Origin: Ailurus styani
Lineage: Eukaryota > Chordata > Mammalia > Carnivora > Ailuridae
Length of the DNA stretch: 64,000 bases
Assembly (NCBI GenBank): GCA_002007465.1
Contig: LNAC01000018.1
Coordinates: 4,956,599 to 5,020,598, forward strand
Reading direction: 5' to 3'
Both the position numbers and the translations under genes were made by a program. Shown in pieces: positions 55,208 to 64,000 of the stretch. The stretch's first letter is position 1; each line of letters begins with the position of its first letter. The notes below the pieces were generated by a model, which did not search any database, was not told the DNA's origin, and worked only from the letters and a program-made list of their open reading frames with translations.

Positions 55208-56073
55208 TTAAAAATTAAAAAATTAAAAAAATAAATAAAAATAAAAACCTCTTTATATTCCTAGAATATATAAAGAACAAAGGATTTCTATCTAAAATAT
55301 ATCTTAAAAGTATATGCATCTCAGCAAAAATTTTGGACAGACATCTCTCCAAAGAAGATATGCAAATGACAAATAAGCACATGAAAAGATGTTTTCTTGG
55401 TTATCAGGAAAATGTGAATTAAAACACAATGAGATAGCACCATACACTCATTAGAAAAGGTACAATGAAGAGATTGACCATACTGAGTGTTGGCAAGCAT
55501 GTGGAGCAGCTGTAACTCTTTTACACTGCTTGTGGGAATATAAATAGTATAAACACTTCAGAAAACAGTTTGGCCATTTCTCAAAAAGTTAAAACATACA
55601 CCTCCTCTATGATCCAGTCATTCCTTCCCTAGGTATTTACTGTTAAGTTCACACATGAATGTTTATAGCAGCTTTATATATGATGGCTGAAAACTGGAAA
55701 CAACCCAAATGTCCATCATTAGGTGTATGGTTAAATAAATTGTGGTACACCCATACAATGAAATACTACACAACAACAAACAAATTATTGATACAGTGAA
55801 CAATATGGATGAATCTCAAAATCATTAAACCACTACAAAAAGAGTATATACTACATTATTCCATTTATATAAAATTCTAGAAAATGCCAACTAGTCTATA
55901 GTGATAGAAAGCAGATCAGGGGTTGCCAGGGGATGGGAAGTGGGGGAGGGAGGGTTGTATTTCTAAGGAGCATAAGAAAACTTTTGAAATGATAAATATG
56001 TTCTTTATGATTTTTGTACTGATAATTTCATGGGTATATACACATGGCAAAATTTATCCAAGTATATACTTGT

Positions 56074-56121
56074 CAAGTGAATGGATGAGATCACACAGGG
56101 AGAGAGAATAGACAAAGAAAG
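56074..56121 (+). repeat. 48-base segment duplicated at 57019-57066
   Basis: CAAGTGAATGGATGAGATCA onward, at the end of the L1 fragment; matches the second copy at 46 of 48 bases. Confidence 0.9.
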
Positions 56122-56194
56122 TGTGCAATAAAATTATATGGCGACAATACCTCAATAAAATTGCAATCCGGTCTAATTTGTGTGTGCTTTTGTT

Positions 56195-56312
56195 TTCTTT
56201 CTTAAAGTAGTCTCCATGCCCAGCATGGGGCTTGAACTTATGACCCTGAGATCAAGATCTGAGCTGTGATCAAGAGCCCAACACTTGACCAACTGAACCA
56301 GCCAGGTGTCCC
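56195..56312 (-). repeat. Short Can-SINE-like element
   Basis: TTAAAGTAGTCTCCATGCCC and GGGGCTTGAACTTATGACCC to GAACCAGCCAGGTGTCCC; target TGTGTGTG(C)TTTT-like on both sides. Confidence 0.85.
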
Positions 56313-56648
56313 TGTGTATGTGTTTTTAAACTCACTCTGGCTGCTGTGAGAAGGGACTGTGTTGGGTAAGTATAGAAGCTGGGAATCTTTAGGAGCCTGG
56401 GGCAGTCATCTGGGTAAGAAATGCTGGTGGCTGTGGTTATCGTGGAATGGAGGAGAGTGGACAGATTTAAGAAGCATTTTGAGACCTAAACAACAAGATT
56501 TGCTAGGAGTTGTATTTAAGGCATGAGGGAAATAGAGAAATCTAGGATGGCTAGACATTTCCATCTTGAGCACTAAGTGGATGAGGACGCCTGGCCAGGA
56601 AGATCTGTGGGTGGGGAAGTGGAGAGGGTAGAGGACAAGAGTTCTCTT

Positions 56649-56700
56649 TCTTTCCTTCCTTCCTTCCTTCCTTCCTTCCTTCCTTCCTTCCTTCCTTCCT
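56649..56700. repeat. (TTCC)n microsatellite
   Basis: About 13 CTTC units flowing into CTCTCT and the tail of a SINE. Confidence 0.95.
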
Positions 56701-56720
56701 CTCTCTCTCTTTCTTTCTTT

Positions 56721-56912
56721 CTTAAAGATTTTATTTATTTATTTGACACAGAGAGAAAGATTACAAGTAGGCAGAGAGGCAGGCAGAGAGAGAGGAGGAA
56801 GCAGGCTCCCCACCGAGCAGGGAGCCTGACTCAGGGCTTGATACCAGGACCCTGAGATCATGACCTGAGCCGAAGGCAGAGGCTTTAACCCACTGAGCCA
56901 TCCAGGCACCCC
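56721..56912 (-). repeat. Can-SINE, young subtype
   Basis: AAAGATTTTATTTATTTATTT to CATCCAGGCACCCC; AAGAGTTCT flanks the SINE plus microsatellite at 56638 and 56913. Confidence 0.93.
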
Positions 56913-57018
56913 AAGAGTTCTGTTTTCATCTACCTGTGAAGATGGCTGGGTTCCATAAGAAGGGTATGGGTAGAGATCAAATTTGGAGGGTCTTAGGAAA
57001 TAAGGGGTATTTTGATGC

Positions 57019-57066
57019 CAAGTGAATGGATGAGATCACACAAGGAGAGAAAATAGACAAAGAAAG
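57019..57066 (+). repeat. 48-base segment, second copy
   Basis: Same orientation, 945 bases downstream, where it fits the ancient repeat context (followed by CTGAGCCTGGGGCATTCCAA). This is probably the source copy. Confidence 0.9.
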
Positions 57067-57162
57067 CTCTAAGGGCTGAGCCTGGGGCATTCCAACATTT
57101 GGAAATCCCCTGAAGGAGCCATTAAAGGCCATCAGGAAGGAACAACTAGAGAAGTAGCCAAC

Positions 57163-57650
57163 TGTATTCATTTCCTAAGGCTGCTGTAACAAGTTACCAC
57201 AAACTGTGGCTTAAAATAGGCAGAAATTTATTCTTCCACAGTGTTGGAAGTCAGAAGTGCAAAAACCAGATCACTGGGATGAAATCAAGGTGTCATGAGG
57301 GCCACACTCCTTCTGAAGGCTCCAGAGGACAATCTGTTCCTTGACTTTTATAGCTTCTGGCAGTGTTGGCATTCCTTGGCTTAGAGCCATACCACTCCAA
57401 TCTCTGTCTCCATGGTCCCATTTCTTCCTCCTCTTCTGTCCATTTCAAATATCCCTCTTCCTCACTCTTGTAAGGACATTTGTCATAGGACTTATGGTCC
57501 ATCCAAATAATTGAGGATCATCTCCTAATCTCAAGATCCTGAATTTGATTACATTCATAAAGACATTTTTTCCCAAATAAGGTAATACTCAGGTCCTAGG
57601 GAGTAGGATGTGGACTTATCTTTTGAGGGCCACTATTCAATCTACTATGC
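57163..57650 (-). repeat. ERVL-MaLR LTR (MLT1/MST type)
   Basis: From TGTATTCATTTCCTAAGGCTG through GGCTTAAAATAGGCAGAAAT, CATGAGGGCCACACTCC and TTTCCCAAATAAGGTAATAC to CAATCTACTATG: essentially one complete reversed LTR of about 490 bases. Noncoding. Confidence 0.85.
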
Positions 57651-57844
57651 CAACTAACTGACAGACTAAAGGAGTGACTAATTAAGAATGCAAAATGGCA
57701 AAACTTTTCATGCCTGAGAAGAGGGGCCAAGGAGGTCGAGGAATAGGGTGTAGGAGCCCAGGCTAAAGGTATAGGACATAGGCCGCTGCTGGGTAGAGTA
57801 TGTGTGTAGGAGAGTCTCATGGAGAGGGGAAGGATTGCAGACAG

Positions 57845-58480
57845 GAGTCTCCCAGTCCTCCCAGTACTGACTCAGCATCTGGCAGGGGCCATCCACACAG
57901 CTGCCAAAGTGATCTTTAGGGTGCAGATGTGTTCACATCACTCTCCAGTGAGTGACCCCCAACAGCTTCCTGCAGCTTTAAGGCCAAAGACCAATATCCT
58001 TGGCTACCCTACAAAGTCCAGGGGCCTGGCCTCAGTCCACCTCAGCAGCCTTGTCTCATACGTCTCTCCTCTGCTCCCTGCCTCCAGACACATTGGCTGC
58101 CTCTCAGGCCACCTTTCCTCCTGCCCCAGGGCCAATGGCTGTTGTTCTCTCTGCCTGGGAGGCCCTTCTTCAACCCATTTCACAGAGTTAGCAGCCACTA
58201 ATGCCTCAGACCTCAACCCAGATGTCTCTGCTTTGGGAAAAGTCTTCCTTGAGTCCCTGGTCCAGGTCATGCAAACATGTTATATAATTGCTCATGGTTC
58301 CCTGTATTCATCTTCCATAGCACTATCAAAGTCTACAATTGTATATTTATTTGGAATACTATTTTAGTAGTGTGTATCTCTGCCACTAGACTGCGAATAC
58401 CGTAAGGGCAGGGTTTGTGACTTACTACTGTTCCAAGTGCCTTGTCCAGTGCTTGGCACACAGAATATGTATATAATGGT
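57845..58480 (+). repeat. L2 LINE 3' end, unusually long
   Basis: GTGTTCACATCACTCTCCAG, CCTTTAAGG-type phrases (GCTTTAAGGCCAAAGACC), CTGCCTGGGAGGCCCTTCTT and CTAGACTGCGAATACCGTAA follow the L2 3' consensus for over 600 bases. Confidence 0.85.
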
Positions 58481-58484
58481 TTTA

Positions 58485-58995
58485 AAACATGTCTGCAAAT
58501 TTTTTGACACACTTCCCACCAAGAGTAGAGCCTAACTGACCTTCATTTAAGTTAGAGCTTGTCTACTGACATGCATGTAATTAACAGAATGTGGCAGAAG
58601 CAATGTTTTGTGACATCTAAGGCTACGCCATAACAAGTAATGCAGCTTCCTCCTGGCCTGCTCTTTTCAGGTGTTCCCTTTTAGAACCCAGATTCCATGC
58701 TGTGAAGATGCCCAGGCCACCCAGAGACGCCACATGTAGGTGTTTCAGCCAAAAACCCCACTGCAAACCTAGCCTACAGCCAGCATCAACTGTGAGACAT
58801 GTACTAAGGAGGCTTTGAGGTGATTCCAGCTTTAGCCGCCATCAGACGACAAGCAGATGAGGGATCCTGAGTGAGAGTTACTTAGTGAGCCCAGTTAGTC
58901 CTAGAACCATGAAAGATAAAAATAAATGATTTTTATTATTACAGAAGCCACTAAATTTTGGTATGACTTGTTATGTAGTAGCAGATAGTTGGAAT
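58485..58995 (+). repeat. MLT1-type ERVL-MaLR LTR
   Basis: CTGTGAAGATGCCCAGGCCA in the body; TTATTACAGAAGCCACTAAA and TTTTGGTATGACTTGTTATG at the 3' end. Noncoding solo LTR. Confidence 0.75.
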
Positions 58996-59245
58996 GGAGT
59001 CCAATAAATACTTACTGAATGAATAATTGTGGAGAGGTCCAGTTGCAGAATCTCACCTGTGCTTTAGATCTGTGCAAATTTTAGCTGGCAACTCTGTTTC
59101 TCCTTCCCCAAGACGCCCTGGAGATCCTGGAAGCCCTGTTCAAAACCTCAAAGGTCTGTACTCCTCATACCCACCCAAGGGGAGACTGGTGGAAACTCTG
59201 TGCTCAGGGTAGAGAACGTGGCACAGTCATTAAAATTTAGCTCTG

Positions 59246-59448
59246 GGGGCTCCTGGATGTCTCAGTCGGTTAAGCGGCTACTTCGGCTCAGGTTGTGATC
59301 CCAGGTTCCTGGGATCAAGCCCCACATTGGGCTCCTGGCTCAGCGGAGAACCTGCTTCTCTCTCTCCCTCTGCCTGTAGCTCTGCCTACTTGAGCTCTCC
59401 ATCTCTCTGTCAAGTAAATAAATAAAATCTTAAAAAAAAAATAAAAAA
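59246..59448 (+). repeat. Can-SINE
   Basis: AAAATTTAGCTCTGG at about 59230 and AAAATTTAACTCTGG at about 59445 bracket it. Confidence 0.93.
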
Positions 59449-59626
59449 TTTAACTCTGGCAGGAACTCAGAGGGCATTCATTTCACTGGGGGTTCTTAAT
59501 CTTGAGCCCATGCATAGTTTCAGGGGACCAGAAACATACAATTTCTCTGTGTGTATGTGTATTTTCCTAGGGTGAGAGTCTACAGGCTCTAATTTTTACC
59601 AGCTTCTTAAGAGGTATGTGTCTGTG

Positions 59627-59820
59627 GTGCCTGGGTGGCTCAGTTGGTTGAGCCGATGCCTTCGGCTAAGGTTGTGATCCTAAGGTCCTGAAATCGAGTC
59701 CCGCATCAGGCTCCCTGCTCCACAGAGAACCTGCTTCTCCCTCTCCCTCTGCCTGCCGCTCTGCCTACTTGTGCTCTCTATCTCTCTGTCGAATAAATAA
59801 ATAAAATCTTAAAAAGAAAA
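59627..59820 (+). mobile_element. Can-SINE
   Basis: AAGAGGTATGTGTC at about 59609 recurs at about 59818. Confidence 0.94.
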
Positions 59821-59984
59821 GAGGTATGTGTCCCCAAAGTGGTAAGAACTACTGATCTAGTTCAATTATCTCAATTTTTAGGTTAAGAAACTGAGGGCAC
59901 TTCATTTTGTAGTAATAAGATGGACTAGGTACCCTAAATGATCTTCCTTCTGAAAGCATTTCTGCATGAGGGGAAACAAAATCT

Positions 59985-60022
59985 TTTTATTTTTTTAATT
60001 AATTAATTAATTAATTACTTTT

Positions 60023-60053
<31 letters not shown>

Positions 60054-60200
60054 GGGGGGGGTGGGCAGAGGGAGAGAATGTCAAGCAGATTCCCCACGGA
60101 GTGCAGAGCCCAATGCAGGCTCGAACCCAGGACCCTGAGATTATGACCTGAGCTGAAAGCAAGAGTCAGATGCTTAACTCACTGAACCACCCAGGCATAC
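59985..60200 (-). repeat. Can-SINE with (TTAA)n tail and (GA)n body
   Basis: TTAA units at 59998-60016, GA units at 60027-60050, then TTGGGGGGGGTGGG. Head complement ends near 60200. Confidence 0.88.
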
Positions 60201-60749
60201 CTGTTCTTGTTTTATTTAGGAACAAATTAAAGATGTTGAATAACTTTAAACTTAGACAAATAAAATATGCATGTTAGAATTTCTAGTGTAACTACTAAAC
60301 ACAGCAAAAAAGGTATAATTTGCAAACTAGTAAAGAGAAAAGTGGAATAAGGAAAAACAAGGAAACAAGAATAGGAAAAGAAACCTAGCAAATAAAAAAT
60401 AATAGGTTAGAAATACATACATGCATATCTACAAATAAACACATAAATGTATATGTGTGGAAGTATCAGTGTCTTAATAAATATAAATGGACTAAGCAAG
60501 GAAAGCAAAACAAAAATGGACAAGTTCACAATACAGTGGGAGATGTTAACTCCTCTCTGTAAGTGACACATCAAGTCAACAATGAGCAAGGCTTAGGAAA
60601 TTTAGGTCCATAGAGGAGCAGTGACACACTTTCCTTCATCCTTTCAATCATTGAGTACCTGCCATGTCCCAGATACCACACCTACATCTTTGCCATTAAT
60701 CTGGAGAGAGAAAACATTTTATTTTATTACTATTTAAAAATGTTTTTCA

Positions 60750-60950
60750 TGGGCGCCTGGGTGGCTCAGAGGGTTAAAGCCTCTGCCTTCGGCTCAGGTC
60801 ATGATCTCAGGGTCCTGGGATCGAGGCTGCATCGGGCTCTCTGCTCAGCAGGGAGCCTGCTTCCTCCTCTCTCTCTCTGCCTGCCTCTCTGCCTACTTGT
60901 GATCTAATCTCTCTCTGTGTCAAATAAATAAGTAAAATCTTTAAAAAAAA
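60750..60950 (+). mobile_element. Can-SINE, young subtype
   Basis: AAAAATGTTTTTCAT directly before the head and again after the A tail. Head variant CAGAGGGTTAAAG. Confidence 0.95.
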
Positions 60951-61005
60951 TGTTTTTCATTACACTTTTCCCCTCCACAGGACTCAGATAAGAATGCAGA
61001 CTCAG

Positions 61006-61214
61006 GGGCGCCTGGGTGGCTCAGTGGGTTAAAGCCTCTGCTTTCGGCTCAGGTCATGATCTCAGCGTCCTGGGATCGAGGCCCGCATCGGGCCCTCTGC
61101 TCAGCAGGGAGCCTGCTTCCTCCTCTCCCTGTCTCTCTGCCTGCCTCTCTGCCTGCTTGTGATCTCTCTCTCTGTGTCAAATAAATAAATAAAATCTTAA
61201 AAAAAAAAAAAAAG
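61006..61214 (+). mobile_element. Can-SINE, young subtype
   Basis: AAGAATGCAGACTCAG at 60990-61005 recurs at about 61213-61228, a perfect 16-base target duplicate. Confidence 0.96.
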
Positions 61215-61736
61215 AATGCAGACTCAGAAGTGAACCCAGATTCTTCATCCTCCTACTTCCCTGCTCTAAGGTGTTTTCCCCAGGTCAAGTTCATAATACC
61301 CGAGTTCTTCCCTCAGTGAACCAGGTCCAGCCGATTGGCTCCCCACTAGCTATTTCTCCTTGTACCTTCCTAACAGCCCCTGACCTTGTTCAGGTCTCCA
61401 CTCTCCTCTGAAAACTACTTTAGGGAAAGTAGTTCAGGGGCTGGCCCCATAAGAAGGGTCACCATTAGTTTCACCAAAGTAGTCCCAATGTCCCCTGTTA
61501 GTGATTGCTTCAAGCATGGACTTCTTATTAAATATTGTCCCATTTCCATGAGGTTGAAAAACTGAAGCTCAAGTTCATGAAGTTCAATGTCTTTCATTGC
61601 TTTGACTTCATTGCCCTCTGAATTCTAGCTTTTGTCTCTTTCTGGCCTAAGTGTTCCTTATTTCACTGCCAGCTCATAAGTGCATTTAAGAAGATTTTTT
61701 TCCTTTTATCTAGAATTTTGTGTTGTTTTCATTTTT

Positions 61737-61929
61737 TTTTTAAAGATTTTATTTATTTATTTGACACAGAGAGAGAGATTACAAGTAGGCAGAGAGGCAG
61801 GCAGAGAGAGAGGAGGAAGCAGGCTCCCTGCTGAGCAGAGAGCCCGATGCGGGCCTCGATCCCAGGATCCTGAGATCATGACCTGAGCCGAAGGCAGAGG
61901 CTTTAACCCACTGAGCCACCCAGGCGCCC
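61737..61929 (-). mobile_element. Can-SINE, young subtype
   Basis: TTTGTGTTGTTTTCA at about 61716-61730 and again from 61929. Confidence 0.96.
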
Positions 61930-62732
61930 TTTGTGTTGTTTTCAAAAGGAGGGTTAGTTAGGGTACCCAAGCCACCGTAGTATCAGAAGTATTCCCAGAT
62001 TCCTGGTCTATAAAACGATGTGGTTGTACTAGATCAGTGATTCCTCACTTTTTGGGAACAAGCACTAGACACGCCCAAATCTCTGATTCTTTTTACCAGC
62101 TTTGTGCGCCCAACCCTTCATTGAGTTTTGTTCAAGGATTGCCCTTGGTAAGTGGAGGCTGCTTTTCCCTTAGGAGACCTGCAAGTGCCTGGTAGTTTAT
62201 GACCCACACACAGCTGCGGGGCACTTGGCCTGTGGCCAATGACCAACTACCATGAGAGTACAAAAGTCTAGCTACTTTGTCTTGAGTAGGGAAAAACTTG
62301 AAGGTGTAATTAATGTTCCCGAGTTCCTCAAGGATCAGACTGATATGGGGTTTCACATAAAATTACTCTCTTCCCTGGCTTCTTCCCCTTCCCCTACTAT
62401 CCTGCTTTCCCCTCTCCCTTACTGGCTTCTCCTGGGAACATTTCCTTACTAAATCACTTACACATGAATCTTCATTTCAGGATTTCCTTCTGGAAGAACC
62501 TGACTTATAGTGTGGATTCCTTTGAGAATCTGATAAAAGGCATGTACCCTGACCCCAGAAAAATACACTTCCACACATTCAAAATGTTGAATATACCTTT
62601 TTGCTCCCAGGGACTCAAGATGAAGAACTAGAGACAAAATCATCTCTGAGGTCCCTCCAGAGCTAACTTTGCCATGTTTCCTACGCTGGGTGGGTTTGAG
62701 GAGTTTAGCTTTGAGTTTCTAGATTGGGGTTT

Positions 62733-62840
62733 CGGGGTGCCTGGCTGGCTTGGTCGAAAGAGCATGCAGCTCTTGGTCTCAGGTTCGTAAATTCGAGCCC
62801 CACGTTGGGTGTAGAGATTAGTTAAATAAATAAAGTTTGT
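62733..62840 (+). repeat. Short Can-SINE-like element
   Basis: GGGTGCCTGGCTGGCTTGGT head, AATTCGAGCCCCACGTTGGG, tail TTAAATAAATAAAG; flanked by TTGGGGTTTC and TTGGGGCTTCC. Confidence 0.87.
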
Positions 62841-62954
62841 CAATAAATTGGGGCTTCCAGGAGTGTGGGAGCCAATACCCTTTTAATAAATTCCTTTTCC
62901 ATTTAAATTAGCTAGCACTAATTTCTGTTTCTGTTTCTGTTGCTCTTGACTAAG

Positions 62955-63490
62955 AATCTCGTCAAAGACACTGCCACACGCTTAACCTTCCAGCAACTCC
63001 TGACACACCATGCTGGTTTTGCTCATGCTGTCTTCTCTGCCTGGAGTACCCTCCTCTGCCTTTTCATCCAACTGCTATTTATATTAAAAGTCGTCTCTGG
63101 GGTGCCTGGGTGGCTCAGTGGGTTAAAGTCTCTGCCTTCGGCTCAGGTCATGATCTCAGGGTCCTCGGATCGAGGCCCGCATCAGGCTCCTTGCTCAGTG
63201 GGGAGCCTGCTTCCTCCTCTCTCTCTGCCTGCCTCTCTGCCTACTTGTGATCTCTCTCTCTGTCAAATAAATAAATAAAATCTTTAAAAAAAAAAAGTCT
63301 TCTCTGACAACACCTCCTCCAGGAAGCCTTCCCTGAGATCTCTTTACGGCTCTATCTCTCCCTCTATGGAGAAGTTCCTCAAAGGTAGGGACTGTGCTTC
63401 ATTCTTTTTAGTGACCCCAGCACACAGGGCCTGCTACATAGTAGAAGCTAAAAATATCTGTAGGATGAATGCATGAATACAGTGGTGGAC
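62955..63490 (+). repeat. L2 LINE 3' end split by a SINE
   Basis: Left: CTCATGCTGTCTTCTCTGCC and TGGAGTACCCTCCTCTGCC. Right: CAGGAAGCCTTCCCTGAG, GGTAGGGACTGTGCTTCATT and GGGCCTGCTACATAGTAGA. Confidence 0.85.
63099..63296 (+). mobile_element. Can-SINE inside L2, young subtype
   Basis: AAAGTCGTCTCTG before and AAAGTCTTCTCTG after. Confidence 0.95.
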
Positions 63491-63742
63491 GCAGGGTTTG
63501 ATCCAGTTTTTCTGGCTTCAAAGCCTGTGTATTTTAGACCTTAGATACCAGGAGGTGGGGGCAGACTTGTTGAGACTGAAGTTTTTTCCAGCTCAGTAGT
63601 TCCCTCTTCCTCTGGCTTGGCTGGGGCTGTAGATGCTTCTCTGGAGGCCAAAGCACGGCCCAAGGGGCCGGGTGCCTCCCTCTGCCCACACTTACCGTGG
63701 CCTCAGTTGGAAAACAAAAGTGGGCAGGATGGCGCTCCCTGA

Positions 63743-64000
63743 GGGGTGGTTGTGACTGCTGCTATTCCTGGACTCCGGGCCTGTGGGGCCCAGTCTGGCA
63801 GCTCTGCTGTCCCCTCCTCCTCCCCGCCTGCTGTGCTGTGCCCCCACCATACTCCCTTCATCTCCCTCCCTCTCTTCCCTACCCTGGCCGGAGCCGGGCC
63901 GCAGGGCGGCGAGGAAGCCTCAGAGGAACCGCTCCTCCGGCGAGCGCCTGAGGAGACCCAGCCACCTCAGCGAGCGCCTGAGGAGACCCAGCCACCTCAG
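63743..64000 (+). other. GC-rich open segment running off the window end (possible exon)
   Basis: In the frame with codons starting at 63905 there is no stop from 63743 to 64000 (86 codons), and no Met follows the upstream stop. CCGCAG at 63899-63904, with a pyrimidine-rich tract about 15-50 bases earlier, could be a splice acceptor. After it the frame reads GGEEASEEPLLR, then RAPEETQPPQ twice. No family recognised. It could be an exon of an unseen gene, a CpG-island edge or noncoding. Confidence 0.3.
63941..64000 (+). repeat. Perfect 30-base tandem repeat at the window end
   Basis: CGAGCGCCTGAGGAGACCCA plus GCCACCTCAG occurs at 63941-63970 and 63971-64000 without mismatch. More units may lie beyond the window. 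Confidence 0.97.

Larger units (their letters stand above)
53465..56168 (+). repeat. L1 ORF2-to-3' UTR fragment, interrupted
   Basis: CTGGTGAATTCTATCAAACA (ORF2), AATGGATCACAAACCTAAGT, GGCAAGCATGTGGAGCAGCT, CAACCCAAATGTCCATCATT and GGGGTTGCCAGGGGATGGGA follow the L1M order. SINEs at 53560 and 54245 and an L1-SINE composite at 54906 interrupt it. Frames broken. Confidence 0.8.
52980..57150 (+). repeat. Ancient mammalian repeat split by an L1
   Basis: Left part (about 52980-53465): GCCAGAACTCATGTTGGGTG, GCAATGCCAAGGCCTTGAG, GGGCCTCGTAAACTATAGCC. Right part (56325-57150, with a SINE inside): CTCACTCTGGCTGCTGTGAG, CTGAGCCTGGGGCATTCCAA. Both parts run in the order of one element; family not named. 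Confidence 0.55.

Noticed and set aside
62900..64000. Possible 5' end of CILP, the neighbour expected after PARP16
   Set aside because: No CILP coding sequence is recognisable, and the human spacing I recall is larger. The GC-rich end is reported only as an unassigned open segment.
1..64000. A prokaryote-style system or recently acquired viral gene cluster
   Set aside because: Introns, SINEs, L1, MIR and MaLR remnants throughout show mammalian nuclear DNA. LTR pieces are solo noncoding remnants.

Overview
This window is carnivore nuclear DNA. The main evidence is more than fifty copies of Can-SINE, the tRNA-Lys-derived SINE restricted to Carnivora, with a GGGTGGCTCAG head, a CT-rich body and an AATAAAATCTTTAAAA tail. 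Many belong to a subtype reading GTGGGTTAAAGCC(T/G)CTGCC, which suggests a caniform, probably a mustelid such as ferret, mink, otter or badger. The species call is inference.

One protein-coding gene is complete: PARP16, plus strand, six coding exons from 20818 to 41200. The exons join without a frame break into a 322-residue protein. His152, Tyr182 and Tyr254 of the mono-ADP-ribosyltransferase site and the C-terminal membrane anchor are all present. Exon 1 lies in a CpG island that contains a 484-base assembly gap (19920-20403). The 3' UTR runs to a polyadenylation signal at 42503-42508.

Upstream, on the minus strand, are two U5 spliceosomal snRNA genes at about 457-572 and 8024-8143. Both keep the U5 loop 1 and the Sm site. 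Both also have an octamer distal element and a proximal sequence element upstream and a 3' box downstream, at matching spacings. To my knowledge human RNU5A-1 and RNU5B-1 also lie next to PARP16 on 15q22.31, so this looks like a conserved arrangement. The copy nearer PARP16 is divergent, but its helix changes preserve base pairing.

Layout: 1-8.5 kb, the U5 pair with SINEs and old repeats; 8.5-18.4 kb, L1 and LTR remnants shredded by SINE insertions, including a long decayed L1 (about 11.3-18.35 kb); 18.6-21.1 kb, single-copy DNA rising into the PARP16 CpG island; 21-42.5 kb, PARP16; 42.5-64 kb, intergenic DNA with SINE, MIR, L2, L1 and MaLR LTR remnants and no recognised gene. The last 260 bases are GC-rich, open in one frame, and end in a perfect 30-bp tandem repeat that may belong to something beyond the window.

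I found no CRISPR array, operon, prophage or other prokaryotic system, and no convincing novel biological system. The best leads are the divergent U5 copy, the tandem splice acceptor in PARP16, the terminal in-frame repeat, and several insertion events with unusual structure.
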